Of a DNA stretch of 64,000 nt, positions 43,011 through 51,777 are shown piece after piece. The notes below the pieces were generated by a model that ran no database searches, was not told the DNA's origin, and saw only the letters and a program-made list of their open reading frames with translations. Made by a program: the position numbers and the translations under genes. The stretch is taken from NCBI RefSeq assembly GCF_015354345.1, contig NZ_JADKYS010000001.1:496001-560000 (forward strand), given 5' to 3'. Every line of letters starts with the position of its first letter. Within the stretch, counting starts at the first letter, position 1. Source of the stretch: Methylophilus sp. 14. GTDB taxonomy: Bacteria > Pseudomonadota > Gammaproteobacteria > Burkholderiales > Methylophilaceae.

Positions 43011-43042
43011 CAAAGAAAAAACGCGCACTAAAGAGTGCGCGT
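43011..43042 (-). terminator. Terminator between rplY and pth
   Basis: ACGCGCACT pairs perfectly with AGTGCGCGT around a 4-base loop. On the minus strand it is followed by TTTTTTCTTT. Some read-through to pth is expected because pth has little promoter space. Confidence 0.8.
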
Positions 43043-43071
43043 TTATTGTAGCGGATAACCGCCGGGCCTGC

Positions 43072-43680
43072 TTAGGCTGCTGGTGTTTCTGCAGCAGCTT
43101 CGTCGCTACCACCACGTGGTTTAGCAATGGAAACCACTGCAGCGTCATCACCGTGTGCCAGTTGTACGAACTCAATGCCTTTTGGCAGTTTGATTTCTGA
43201 CAAGTGGATAGAGTGACCAGCTTCCAGTTTAGCCAGGTCCACTTCGATAAACTCTGGCAAGTCTTTTGCCAGGCAGCTTACGTCAGCTTCAGTCTGGATG
43301 TGGGAGATGTTGCCACCACCAGTTTTAACGCCAGGTGCCACATCTTCATTGATGAAGTGGAAAGGCACTTTCACGTGGATTTTTTCAGTCGCAGATACGC
43401 GCTGGAAATCGATGTGTTGAATGGTGTTGCGTACTGGGTGCAGTTGGTAGTCACGCAGCAGAACGCTTTCAGCTTTGCCATCCAGCACCAGGCTCAGGAT
43501 AGACGCGTGGAAAGCTTCATGGCGGAATTCCATGAACAGTTCTTTGTGGTTCAACTCGATAGATACAGCGGCTTGATCACCACCGTAAACAACACCAGGC
43601 ACGCTGCCAGCGCGACGCAGGCGGCGGCTCGCACCCGTACCTTGAACGTCACGTTTGACTGCTTTAATTTCGATACTCAT
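43072..43680 (-). CDS. rplY: Ribosomal protein bL25, long Ctc form
   Basis: A 202-residue L25/Ctc protein. The N-terminal 5S-rRNA-binding domain has RDVQGTGASRRLRRAGSVPGVVYGGD. The C-terminal Ctc (TL5-like) domain has HVKVPFHFINEDVAPGVKTGG and IEVDLAKLEAGHSIHLSEIKLPKG. An Ala-rich tail ends the protein. It stabilises 5S rRNA in the large subunit. It lies between prs and pth as in many betaproteobacteria. Confidence 0.95.
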   Translation of the reverse strand: MSIEIKAVKRDVQGTGASRRLRRAGSVPGVVYGGDQAAVSIELNHKELFMEFRHEAFHASILSLVLDGKAESVLLRDYQLHPVRNTIQHIDFQRVSATEKIHVKVPFHFINEDVAPGVKTGGGNISHIQTEADVSCLAKDLPEFIEVDLAKLEAGHSIHLSEIKLPKGIEFVQLAHGDDAAVVSIAKPRGGSDEAAAETPAA

Positions 43681-43802
43681 GTTGAGGCTCCTAAAAACGC
43701 CACGAATGGCGGTACTGCACTAAAATCCACCTGCCGCGACCAGCAGGTGGTGTAAAACGATTCTTTTTTAATCCATGCTTCTTATGTTTAATTTATGGAC
43801 GA

Positions 43803-44753
43803 TTAATCCATAAATAGGGAAGAAACAGATTCTTCCTGGCTGATGCGCTTAATGGTCTCTGCCAGCAAAGTGGCCGCACTCAATTGGCGGATTTTGCTGC
43901 AGGCCTGTGCGCCAGCATTTAATGCAATGGTGTTGGTGACCACCAACTCATCCAGTGCAGAAGCCGTAATGCGCTCACCGGCACCACCGGACAATACCGG
44001 GTGCGTGGCATAGGCCACTACTTTAGTCGCGCCACGGTCTTTCAGGGCAGCAGCAGCTTCACACAAGGTGTTCGCTGTATCTACCATGTCATCCATGATG
44101 ACGCAGGTGCGGCCTTCAACCTCACCGATAATATTCATGACCTTGGCAACGTTCGCTTTTGGGCGGCGTTTGTCGATAATAGCCAGGTCGGCATTCAATT
44201 GTTTGGCCGCTGCACGTGCTCGCACCACGCCACCAACGTCTGGTGAAACTACCACCAGATTTTCGTGACCTTGTTTGGCCAGGTCGTCGAGCAAAATCGG
44301 CGTCGCATAAATATTGTCGACCGGGATATCAAAAAAGCCCTGGATCTGGTCTGAGTGCAAGTCCATGGTCAGCAAACGGTTAACACCGACACTGGTCAGC
44401 ATATTGGCCACCACTTTTGCTGTAATCGCGACACGGGCAGAACGTGGACGTCTGTCTTGGCGCGAATAACCCAGGTAAGGGATGGCAGCGGTAATGCGGC
44501 CAGCAGAAGAGCGACGCAGCGCATCGACCATGACCATTACTTCCATCAGGCTGTCATTGGTCGGGTAGCTGGTAGACTGCAATACAAACACGTCACGGCC
44601 GCGGACATTCTCCAGCAGCTCCAACATGATTTCACCATCTGAAAATCGGCCAACATCGGCACGCCCTAATTCAATACCCAAATGCTTGGCCACTTCTTGT
44701 GCCAGTACCGGATTGGCATTGCCGGTAAATACCATCATGTTGGCGTTACTCAA
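43803..44753 (-). CDS. prs: Ribose-phosphate pyrophosphokinase
   Basis: A 316-residue PRPP synthase. It has [22 protein letters not shown], the SRQDRR motif, [17 protein letters not shown] (metal/ATP region), the [12 protein letters not shown] catalytic flexible loop and the PRPP loop [14 protein letters not shown]. It makes phosphoribosyl pyrophosphate for nucleotide, His and Trp synthesis. The tRNA-Gln gene lies immediately upstream. Confidence 0.97.
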   Translation of the reverse strand: MSNANMMVFTGNANPVLAQEVAKHLGIELGRADVGRFSDGEIMLELLENVRGRDVFVLQSTSYPTNDSLMEVMVMVDALRRSSAGRITAAIPYLGYSRQDRRPRSARVAITAKVVANMLTSVGVNRLLTMDLHSDQIQGFFDIPVDNIYATPILLDDLAKQGHENLVVVSPDVGGVVRARAAAKQLNADLAIIDKRRPKANVAKVMNIIGEVEGRTCVIMDDMVDTANTLCEAAAALKDRGATKVVAYATHPVLSGGAGERITASALDELVVTNTIALNAGAQACSKIRQLSAATLLAETIKRISQEESVSSLFMD

Positions 44754-44820
44754 CGTTGTACCCTTTTTTAGCGATGACGATGTCTTGAAACCTGGTTCCA
44801 GTCACATGGCCGGAACCTAT

Positions 44821-44859
44821 AAAAAATTTAAGCGTGTAAATCGTTAAATCTACACGCTT
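44821..44859 (-). terminator. Terminator hairpin between tRNA-Gln and prs
   Basis: AAGCGTGTA pairs perfectly with TACACGCTT around a 12-base loop. On the minus strand it is followed by AAATTTTTT. Confidence 0.65.
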
Positions 44860-44864
44860 ATGTT

Positions 44865-44941
44865 TGGCTGAGGAGGAAGGATTCGAACCTTCGCATGCCG
44901 GAATCAAAATCCGGTGCCTTAACCAGCTTGGCGACTCCCCA
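44865..44941 (-). tRNA. tRNA-Gln (TTG)
   Basis: A 77-nt cloverleaf with encoded CCA. The anticodon stem is CCGGA/TCCGG with loop TTTTGAT (anticodon TTG). The acceptor TGGGGAG pairs with CTCCTCA (one G-T pair). The T arm is GAAGG-TTCGAAT-CCTTC. The position between ispE and prs is typical of betaproteobacteria. Confidence 0.95.
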
Positions 44942-44955
44942 ATAACTTGTCTTAA

Positions 44956-45855
44956 TCACACGCTTTTTGTGTTTTGGTCATCATCGCTGACCAAGCCAAA
45001 AAGCGGATGGTATTCTAACCCTTTTGACCAAAAACCGAAAGTGTTTTTTGGTCTATTTTCAATCAATTCGCGCGCTTTTGTTTCACTTTCCACCGCCACG
45101 AATACTGAAGCCCCTGAGCCACTCATACGGGCGTCGCCGTATTGTTTTAACCAGAGTAACGTATTTGCAACGTCGGGATATAACGCACAAACAACCGCTT
45201 CCATATCGTTTCTGACTTGCTGCCAGAACGCGCTGGAATTAGCGCCGTTTGAAAAGTCCGCCATTCTCAATGGTTTCGAGTCTCTTGTCAATGCTTGATG
45301 TGCAAATATTTTTGCGGTGGGCACCTCTACCTGCGGTGTGATCACCACATAGTATTTTTCCAGCATGGCTGGCGGCAGGGCAACGGCGGCTAATTGTTCG
45401 CCTACGCCTTCTGCCCAGGCAGTTTGGCCAAAGATAAACACCGGTACATCTGCGCCCAGCGTGAGCCCGATTTGCATCAGCTGTTGCCTGGAATAGCCTA
45501 ATTGCCATTGTTGATTCAACGCTATCAACACGGTGGCCGCATCCGAACTGCCGCCGCCCAAGCCGCCACCCATGGGGGTGCGCTTGATGCATTCGATGTC
45601 TGCGCCTAATGTGCACTGGCTGGCCTGTTGCAAGGCGCGCGCGGCGCGTATGCTTAAATCCTTTTCTGCGGGCACGCCCGGTAAGGGATTCAGGTGTACG
45701 ATTTCCCCATCCTGGCGTACGCGTATGCGCAGCTCGTCACCGTGGTCCAGCAGCAAGAAAATACTTTGCAGGTCATGGTAACCGTCACCACGACGGCCGG
45801 TAATATGCAGAAACAGGTTGATTTTACAGGGGGCGGGGTAGGTCAGCAGTTCCAT
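44956..45855 (-). CDS. ispE: 4-diphosphocytidyl-2-C-methyl-D-erythritol kinase
   Basis: A 299-residue GHMP kinase. The N-terminal PAPCKINLFLHITGRRGDGYH is followed by the ATP-binding motif PMGGGLGGGSSDAATVL and the C-terminal ARMSGSGASVFVAVES motif. It phosphorylates CDP-methylerythritol in the MEP isoprenoid pathway. lolB normally adjoins it directly; here the carbonic-anhydrase-like gene intervenes. Confidence 0.95.
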   Translation of the reverse strand: MELLTYPAPCKINLFLHITGRRGDGYHDLQSIFLLLDHGDELRIRVRQDGEIVHLNPLPGVPAEKDLSIRAARALQQASQCTLGADIECIKRTPMGGGLGGGSSDAATVLIALNQQWQLGYSRQQLMQIGLTLGADVPVFIFGQTAWAEGVGEQLAAVALPPAMLEKYYVVITPQVEVPTAKIFAHQALTRDSKPLRMADFSNGANSSAFWQQVRNDMEAVVCALYPDVANTLLWLKQYGDARMSGSGASVFVAVESETKARELIENRPKNTFGFWSKGLEYHPLFGLVSDDDQNTKSV

Positions 45856-45895
45856 GACCGCTATTGTAAAGCATGCTTGCGTACTCCTTGCATGC

Positions 45896-47302
45896 TTATT
45901 CCAGGATCATGCGGCCTTGGCCATCCTGCACTGGGCGCTGATTGGGCTCGCCGATGGCTTGCTGCAAGCTGCCCAGCTGGAATTTGGATATTTTCAGCGA
46001 TTCTTTCATGATCACCCATTGCACACCTTCGGTACATGGCGGCGCTGTCAGCGAGCCGCTGTAGCGATAATAGGCAGGTTTGGTCGGCATCAGGTCCGCA
46101 GGGGTGACACGTATTGCCAGCGGTTTGCTTTGCTCTTTTTCTTTAGGCAGGCTGCCTAACAGTTTTTCCAGCCCGGCATGTGCGCTACCCTCTTCCAGCA
46201 TCACAGCAATAATGACGCGGTGTCCGGTTTTGTCTTCATGCACCATCTGCAATTCTGCGGCATACGATTTTTGCTTGATCTGATGCTCACTAGGCACATG
46301 CACGATGATATATTTCAACTGGTAAGGTTTCTGATCCAGCACCATCATATTACCCGTGCCCGCATCCAGAATCAGGCTGTGATCCTTGAGCACAATGTTT
46401 TTGAGCGGAAACTTTTGCAAGCGCTTAATCGGTTTTAGGGCGGCTGTGATCGTGTTGTCGATATTAATCGGTGATTGCTGGCTACCTGCGTTGCACACCG
46501 CAAAGTCCGGATTGAGGCTGCCCCATTTGTCTGGTCCGCGCGGGCCGCTATACGCCCAGGATTTATCATTGGTCTTGTCGGTTTTGGCTGTTTTTTCCTT
46601 ATCTTTAAGGGTGTCCGCGCCTTTGTCGGTTTTGCTGGCAGCTGCTTGCTTGGCTGCAGCTGCTTTTTCTTCGGCAGGTTTAGCCGCAGGCTTGGCATCT
46701 GCCGGTTTTGCTTCAGCGGCTTTCTCTTCAGCTTTGGGCACTACAGGCGTTGCTGCGGGCTCGGCAACGCTGTCAGGCGCGGCCGGTTTGTCTTTGTTGC
46801 TGGCAACAGCAGGCACCACCGGGTTGGCGGCACGTCTGGCAGCGGCTTCCACGCGCTGTTTTTCCTTGGCTTGCCATTTGCACACATATTGTTGCGCGAC
46901 TTCTACTTCGGATTCTGGCAGCGGCTCAATAAAATCTGCCTGCTTGGCTGTTGTGCCTGCTGAGTACACCAATTCTTCGTCATCGTATTGAAACACCTGG
47001 ATGGTCGCGGCTTTGCGTTTGTCGCAATCAAAATACCACAGGGCTTTGGCATGGTTGTAGACGCGGTCTACCGATTCCACATTCTTCTGCGGATTGCGGT
47101 AATCGACTTTTACCCAGGCCTTGATATAAGGTTTTTCTTCGAGCAGGGATTGTTTATCTATCATGAGCTGGTTGTCATCGGTTTTCTTGATCGATAACCA
47201 CTGTGATGCATGGCTGTGGCCAGGCATCATGCCCAGCACTAGCCACAAGCTAAATGCCAGCCAAAGTCGGTAATAAGTGGGGGTGAGAAGATAACAGCTC
47301 AT
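45896..47302 (-). CDS. Exported protein with adhesin-E/CNP1-like domain and degenerate alpha-carbonic anhydrase domain
   Basis: A 468-residue two-domain protein. A signal peptide ends near SHA. An N-terminal surface-adhesin-E/CNP1-like domain covers about 32-150 (WLSIKKTDDNQLMIDKQSL, KAWVKVDYR, LWYFDCDKRKA). An Ala/Lys/Glu-rich low-complexity linker covers about 155-245. The C-terminal alpha-carbonic-anhydrase fold has SQQSPINID, VPSEH and YYRYSGSLTAPPCTEGVQW. Zinc-ligand positions are altered: IIVHVPSEH replaces the usual F-H-F-H, and AELQMVHED replaces E-L-H-L-V-H. Two of three ligand His are therefore lost. Carbon dioxide hydration is unlikely; a binding or structural role is more plausible. 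Confidence 0.8.
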   Translation of the reverse strand: MSCYLLTPTYYRLWLAFSLWLVLGMMPGHSHASQWLSIKKTDDNQLMIDKQSLLEEKPYIKAWVKVDYRNPQKNVESVDRVYNHAKALWYFDCDKRKAATIQVFQYDDEELVYSAGTTAKQADFIEPLPESEVEVAQQYVCKWQAKEKQRVEAAARRAANPVVPAVASNKDKPAAPDSVAEPAATPVVPKAEEKAAEAKPADAKPAAKPAEEKAAAAKQAAASKTDKGADTLKDKEKTAKTDKTNDKSWAYSGPRGPDKWGSLNPDFAVCNAGSQQSPINIDNTITAALKPIKRLQKFPLKNIVLKDHSLILDAGTGNMMVLDQKPYQLKYIIVHVPSEHQIKQKSYAAELQMVHEDKTGHRVIIAVMLEEGSAHAGLEKLLGSLPKEKEQSKPLAIRVTPADLMPTKPAYYRYSGSLTAPPCTEGVQWVIMKESLKISKFQLGSLQQAIGEPNQRPVQDGQGRMILE

Positions 47303-47374
47303 AGTGCCATTATCGACGCCTTGCGCTGAATCTTTAATCAGCGCAGGCGGGGTGCAGAGAGTGTTGGCGACTAC

Positions 47375-48016
47375 TTACCAGTGCTGGATCACTAGCTTCA
47401 GGCGGACATCCTGCTGTTGCAGGCGCGTGGTGTAAGGCAGTTGTTCCAGTGCGCCATTGAGGGCGGTTTGCTGGTAATCATCGTAGGTAATTTGCCATTG
47501 ATCCTGCGTCAGGCTCGCCAGTGCGCCATTGTCCAGATAGGCGGCCTGGAATGGGCTGTCGCGTTGTGGAATGCCTAATATCCATTGGCTGAGTCCGGCC
47601 AGTGGCAGGCGCCAGCCAAGCAGTTGCTCGGTCAGGCTGGCGACATCGGTGGCCGTGTGTTGTTTGCCACTTTGATCGGTCAGTGTCACAGATTGCTGGG
47701 TGCGCTGGATCAAGGCGACTTGTTGGCCTAGCGGACTGAAAATGCGCATGGTGTCTGCTTGCGCATCATGCTGCCATTCCAGGCGCGCGGTATAGCCTTT
47801 GCCCGCATATTGCACGGCCAGTTTGGCCTCGAGCGCAAATGGCTGGTTGGCCTGTAGTCGCTGGATGCGTTGCTGGGACGCATGGCTGGCGGTGGTTTGG
47901 GTGGGCGGCGCTGGCAGGGTAGAGCAGCCCGCCATTACCATGCCCAGCAGGCCAGTCATGAGTTGGCGGCCCGAGGGTGGTTTCCAGCGCGCAAGCGTGG
48001 TCAGTGTCACCAGCAT
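47375..48016 (-). CDS. lolB: Outer-membrane lipoprotein localisation protein LolB
   Basis: A 213-residue lipoprotein. The lipobox MVMAGCS puts the lipidated Cys at residue 31. The LolB pattern then follows: FALEAKLAVQYAGKGYTARLEWQHDAQADTMRIFSPLGQQVA, LLGWRLPLAGLSQWILG and a C-terminal VRLKLVIQHW. It accepts lipoproteins from LolA and inserts them in the outer membrane. Its ATG overlaps the TPR gene stop (TAATG). Linkage to ispE supports the identity. Confidence 0.88.
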   Translation of the reverse strand: MLVTLTTLARWKPPSGRQLMTGLLGMVMAGCSTLPAPPTQTTASHASQQRIQRLQANQPFALEAKLAVQYAGKGYTARLEWQHDAQADTMRIFSPLGQQVALIQRTQQSVTLTDQSGKQHTATDVASLTEQLLGWRLPLAGLSQWILGIPQRDSPFQAAYLDNGALASLTQDQWQITYDDYQQTALNGALEQLPYTTRLQQQDVRLKLVIQHW

Positions 48017-49722
48017 TACAGGGCGGATTTCAGTTTTTGCGCAGTGGCGACCAGCACTTCGTTATCAGGGTTGGCTGAGAGCGCTTGATCCAGAATTTTC
48101 TGCGCTTCGTCACGTTGGCCTTGCTTCCACAAGACTTCTGCCAGGTGGGCAGCAATTTCTGGGTCTTGCTGAATGGTGTACGCGCGACGCAGCTCCTCGG
48201 TGGCATGGCCCAGATCACCCAGGCGGTAATACACCCAGCCCAGGCTATCCATGACGTAGTGGTCTTCTGGCGACAACTTGGTCGCGGTTTCAATCAGGCT
48301 CTTGGCCTCCATCAGCTTGATATTGCGGTCAGCATAAGAGTAGCCCAGCGCATTGTAAGCGGCTGCCATGTCGGGTTTCATTTTAATGACTTTATATAAA
48401 GTCTCTTCCATGATGTCGAATTTGCCTTTGCGTTCTGCATTCAAGGCATAGTCGTACAATAACTCTGGGCTCTCGGGGAAGCTTTGCACGGCTTTTTCCA
48501 GCAGGGTGTAGGCTTCATCGTTACGTTTGGCCTGGTTCAGCATCAAGGCTTCATTCTGCACCACCAATGCCTGTTGTTCCGGCGTTAAACCGTCGACATT
48601 GTCCAGCATGGTAATGGCTGCATCGATGCCATCGCGACGCGCGATGATGGCAGCAGATGCCAGGCGGCCTGCCAGAAACTGCTCGCCTTCACCGATTTTG
48701 TCAAACCAGTGTAAGGCGCGTGCGTCATCTTTTTGCTCGGCGGCTGAGCGGCCGAGGTTGAAATACAGTTTATTCGGCTCTTTAAAGCCGACTTCCAGCC
48801 CGTGCTCCAGGTAGCGGTCAGCAAAACTGTACTCTTTTGCATCCAGCGCCAGCAAGCCGACGATGACATTCATTTCCGGGTTGTTTTTATGACGCTCCAG
48901 CAATTTGGTGAACTCTGCCTTGGCGTCGGTGGTGTTTTTTTGTACCAGTAAGGCGCGCGCCAGCGCCAGGCGGATCTGATCAGCTTCCGGGTAGGTGTTT
49001 AAAAACTCGCGATAAAAGGCAATGCCTTTTTGCGGGTCTTGCTCACTCAGCATCTGGCCGCGGATTTGCGCAGGCGGCTCCCAGCCCGGGCGCAGTTTGG
49101 AGGCTTCCTTCAATTCAGCAACCATCAGGCTTTCGTTGTGGGCAAAGTAGGCGGCCTGTGACACGGCAAAATGCGCTTCCGGCAGCTTGGGGTAAGGCTT
49201 GGCCAGTTGCTGAATCGCATCCAGCACGCTGGTTTTATCCGTGACGCGCATCATCAGGCTGTTCAGTTCCATAAAGGCATTCGGCCGGATATTGTCGTTG
49301 GCGAGGACTTTCTGGATCTGTGGAATGGCTTTTTTCAGGTTGCCGTTGGCAATCAATAACTGGCTGGCCGTTTGTGCGGCAGGAATCGAGTCCGGCGCCA
49401 GTTCTGACCATAATTCGGCTGAAGGCAACGCCAGTTGTGGTGTGCGTGCAATGGTGGCGGCCTGGGTGGCGCGTTCAGCCAGCAAAGGGTCGCGTGTCTG
49501 CTTGGCTAAATCCAGGAACAACTGGCCTGCCAGCACAAATTCGCCACGCTGGGCGGCCACTTCTCCCAGCAGGTATTTATACACAAATTCTGCCGTGGGC
49601 GTGGTGATGGTAGGGGAGCCGCTGGCTGACCAGGCCGGGGTTGTCAGTAATGCCAGGCAAAGCGCGAGGGTTGTGCGGCGCTTTGCAGTAGGTTTAAGCG
49701 TGAAACGGCTGGTTTGGGGCAT
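48016..49722 (-). CDS. Exported tetratricopeptide-repeat protein
   Basis: A 568-residue protein. A signal peptide (LALCLALLTTPAWSASG) is followed by about ten TPR-like units, including clear copies such as PDMAAAYNALGYSYADRNIKLMEAKSLIETATKLSPEDHYVMDSLGWVYYRLGDLGHATEELRRAYTIQQDPEIAAHLAEVLWKQGQ. Start 49722 is chosen for AGGAA and the signal peptide; the upstream in-frame Met residues lack support. It precedes lolB in many betaproteobacteria and probably acts as a periplasmic or outer-membrane scaffold. The specific partner is unknown. Confidence 0.88.
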   Translation of the reverse strand: MPQTSRFTLKPTAKRRTTLALCLALLTTPAWSASGSPTITTPTAEFVYKYLLGEVAAQRGEFVLAGQLFLDLAKQTRDPLLAERATQAATIARTPQLALPSAELWSELAPDSIPAAQTASQLLIANGNLKKAIPQIQKVLANDNIRPNAFMELNSLMMRVTDKTSVLDAIQQLAKPYPKLPEAHFAVSQAAYFAHNESLMVAELKEASKLRPGWEPPAQIRGQMLSEQDPQKGIAFYREFLNTYPEADQIRLALARALLVQKNTTDAKAEFTKLLERHKNNPEMNVIVGLLALDAKEYSFADRYLEHGLEVGFKEPNKLYFNLGRSAAEQKDDARALHWFDKIGEGEQFLAGRLASAAIIARRDGIDAAITMLDNVDGLTPEQQALVVQNEALMLNQAKRNDEAYTLLEKAVQSFPESPELLYDYALNAERKGKFDIMEETLYKVIKMKPDMAAAYNALGYSYADRNIKLMEAKSLIETATKLSPEDHYVMDSLGWVYYRLGDLGHATEELRRAYTIQQDPEIAAHLAEVLWKQGQRDEAQKILDQALSANPDNEVLVATAQKLKSAL

Positions 49723-50017
49723 GCTGAATTCCTGTTTGGTTGGTCTGTTGATGAACAGTGTCATGACGGTGATTGATGGCTGATTTGTCGTGCTTAATTT
49801 TTGTTTAGTCCGTGACAGTTGCTGCAAGTTCATCCATAATGTGCGATTTGTAACTGAATTGTAATTGACGGTTTTGCTCAGGCTAAAACCGCATGCTACA
49901 ACAGTAGTATTGGCACTATAACTTTTTGATGAAATCTTTGTCTAGGGATTTGCTGGTTGGCGTTTGGATTGCCAGCCGTGAACAATCATCCTTAGTCGGT
50001 AGGTGTGTGAAAGAATC

Positions 50018-50968
50018 ATGGCAAATTTGACAGTTGAAGCAATCGAATTGACCCGTTTGTATGGTGGCCGTGCGGCGGTCAGTGATGTAACGTTTAGTTT
50101 GCAACAGGGGCAAGTGCTCGGCTTTTTGGGGCCTAACGGTGCTGGTAAGTCGACCACCATGAAAATGCTGACCGGTAATCTGGCGCCCAGTGCCGGTAGC
50201 GTCAAAATCTGTGGCATCGACATGATAGAGAACCCCAAGGAAGCCAAAGCATTGATTGGCTACTTGCCGGAGATGCGTCCCTTATATAAAGAATTCACGG
50301 TCGATGAATACCTGACCATCGCAGCCCGTTTGCACAATGTCTCGGGCAAGCATATTAAAAAAGCGGTGGAGCATGCCAAAGAGCGTTGCGGTTTGACGCA
50401 CATGAGCAAGCGCCTGATTGAAAACCTGTCTAACGGCTACCAGCAGCGTGTGGGCATTGCCCAGGCCATTATTCATAACCCGATGGTGGTGATCCTCGAT
50501 GAGCCGACGGTGGGCCTAGACCCGATCCAGATTCGTGATATCCGTGCCCTGATTAAAGAGATTGGCCAGGCACATAGTGTGATTGTGTCTACCCACATTC
50601 TGCCGGAAGTAGAAATGGTGTGTGACCATGTGCAGATTATCGATAAAGGCAAACTGGTGTTTAACGGTGGCATTGATGTGCTTAAACAGCAGCGCATCGG
50701 CAACAAGCTGCTGGTTGGTTTGCGCAACGCGCCAGCAGCGTCACAACTGGCGGCGATTGCCGGGGTGGCTGAAGTGGAACCCGCGGATGGCATGTGGCGC
50801 ATCCGCTTCCAGGACGGCACGCAACCGCATGAAGCCATCGTGCAGGCCGCCGTGCAGCAAGGTTGGGGCTTGTATCATATCGCCCCGGACCAGACCAGCC
50901 TGGAAGATGTGTTTGTGCAGCTGACTTACCACGAGACCACGAATGCGGATGAGGCCAAAGCGGCTTAA
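50018..50968 (+). CDS. ABC transporter ATPase (Gld/Nos-type exporter)
   Basis: A 316-residue ATPase. It has Walker A GPNGAGKSTTMKMLTG, a Q-loop in LPEMRPLYKEFTVDEYL, signature LSNGYQQRVGIAQAI, Walker B VVILDEPTVGLDP and H-loop STHILPEVE. A C-terminal regulatory extension follows residue 220. It is the first gene of an operon with a permease, a GldG-like protein and a DUF4340 protein. This set resembles the GldA-GldF-GldG arrangement, which outside gliding bacteria serves an unidentified export or envelope function. Confidence 0.9.
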   Translation: MANLTVEAIELTRLYGGRAAVSDVTFSLQQGQVLGFLGPNGAGKSTTMKMLTGNLAPSAGSVKICGIDMIENPKEAKALIGYLPEMRPLYKEFTVDEYLTIAARLHNVSGKHIKKAVEHAKERCGLTHMSKRLIENLSNGYQQRVGIAQAIIHNPMVVILDEPTVGLDPIQIRDIRALIKEIGQAHSVIVSTHILPEVEMVCDHVQIIDKGKLVFNGGIDVLKQQRIGNKLLVGLRNAPAASQLAAIAGVAEVEPADGMWRIRFQDGTQPHEAIVQAAVQQGWGLYHIAPDQTSLEDVFVQLTYHETTNADEAKAA

Positions 50969-51003
50969 GTCCCCAGTTCAAGTGTAGACGGAAAAATTTA
51001 AGT

Positions 51004-51747
51004 ATGTTGAATATTGCAAGAAAAGAACTCAAGAGTATGTTTGCCTCACCAATGGGGTGGATTATTCTGGCACTGCTAACCTTCTCGTTTGGCACCTATT
51101 ACCTCAACGGGGTGAACAATTACTTTGAAGTGATGTCCGGCTCTATCCGCCCGGCCGAACGCATAGGTGTGACGCAGTTTGTCGGCCAGACTGTATATGG
51201 TTTGGCGTCATTTATCATGCTGTTTGCGGTGCCTTTGCTTTCCATGCGCCTGATCTCTGAAGAGCGCCGCAGCCAGACCATGCCATTTTTGTTCAGTGCG
51301 CCGCTGTCTATCAGTGAAATCGTGGTCGGCAAGTTTCTGGGCCTGGTGGTGTTTTTGAGCATTCTGGTGGTGTATATCGCTGCCATGCTGTCTACACTCA
51401 ATATCTGGGCCGACATTGATTTTGGCTATATTTTTGCCAACTCGCTGGGTTTGCTGTTGCTGGTGTCCAGTTTCGCGGCGCTGGGCCTGTATTTTTCCAG
51501 CCTGACTGCGCAGCCGATTATTGCCGGTATCCTGAGCTTTATTGCCTTATTTGTACTCATGATTCTGGACCGCTTTTTTGCCGGTGACCCGACCAGCACC
51601 ATGCTCAAGTTTTCACTCATGCGTCATTTTCAGTCGTTTGCCGGTGGCTTGATGGATACGGCAGACCTGGCTTACTTCGGTCTGTTTATCCTCACTTTTA
51701 TCACCCTGACGATTCGTCGTCTGGATGCGGATCGTTTACGCGGTTAG
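51004..51747 (+). CDS. ABC transporter permease (GldF-like)
   Basis: A 247-residue membrane protein with six predicted helices. It starts NIARKELKSMFASPMGWIILALLTFSFGTYYLN. The conserved RLISEERRSQTMPFLFSAPLSISEIVVGKFLGLVVFL segment resembles ABC-2 permeases. It lies 36 bases after the ATPase and 31 before the GldG-like gene. Confidence 0.88.
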   Translation: MLNIARKELKSMFASPMGWIILALLTFSFGTYYLNGVNNYFEVMSGSIRPAERIGVTQFVGQTVYGLASFIMLFAVPLLSMRLISEERRSQTMPFLFSAPLSISEIVVGKFLGLVVFLSILVVYIAAMLSTLNIWADIDFGYIFANSLGLLLLVSSFAALGLYFSSLTAQPIIAGILSFIALFVLMILDRFFAGDPTSTMLKFSLMRHFQSFAGGLMDTADLAYFGLFILTFITLTIRRLDADRLRG

Positions 51748-51777
51748 TCGCGACATTGTTTTTGAGCTGAATGCATT

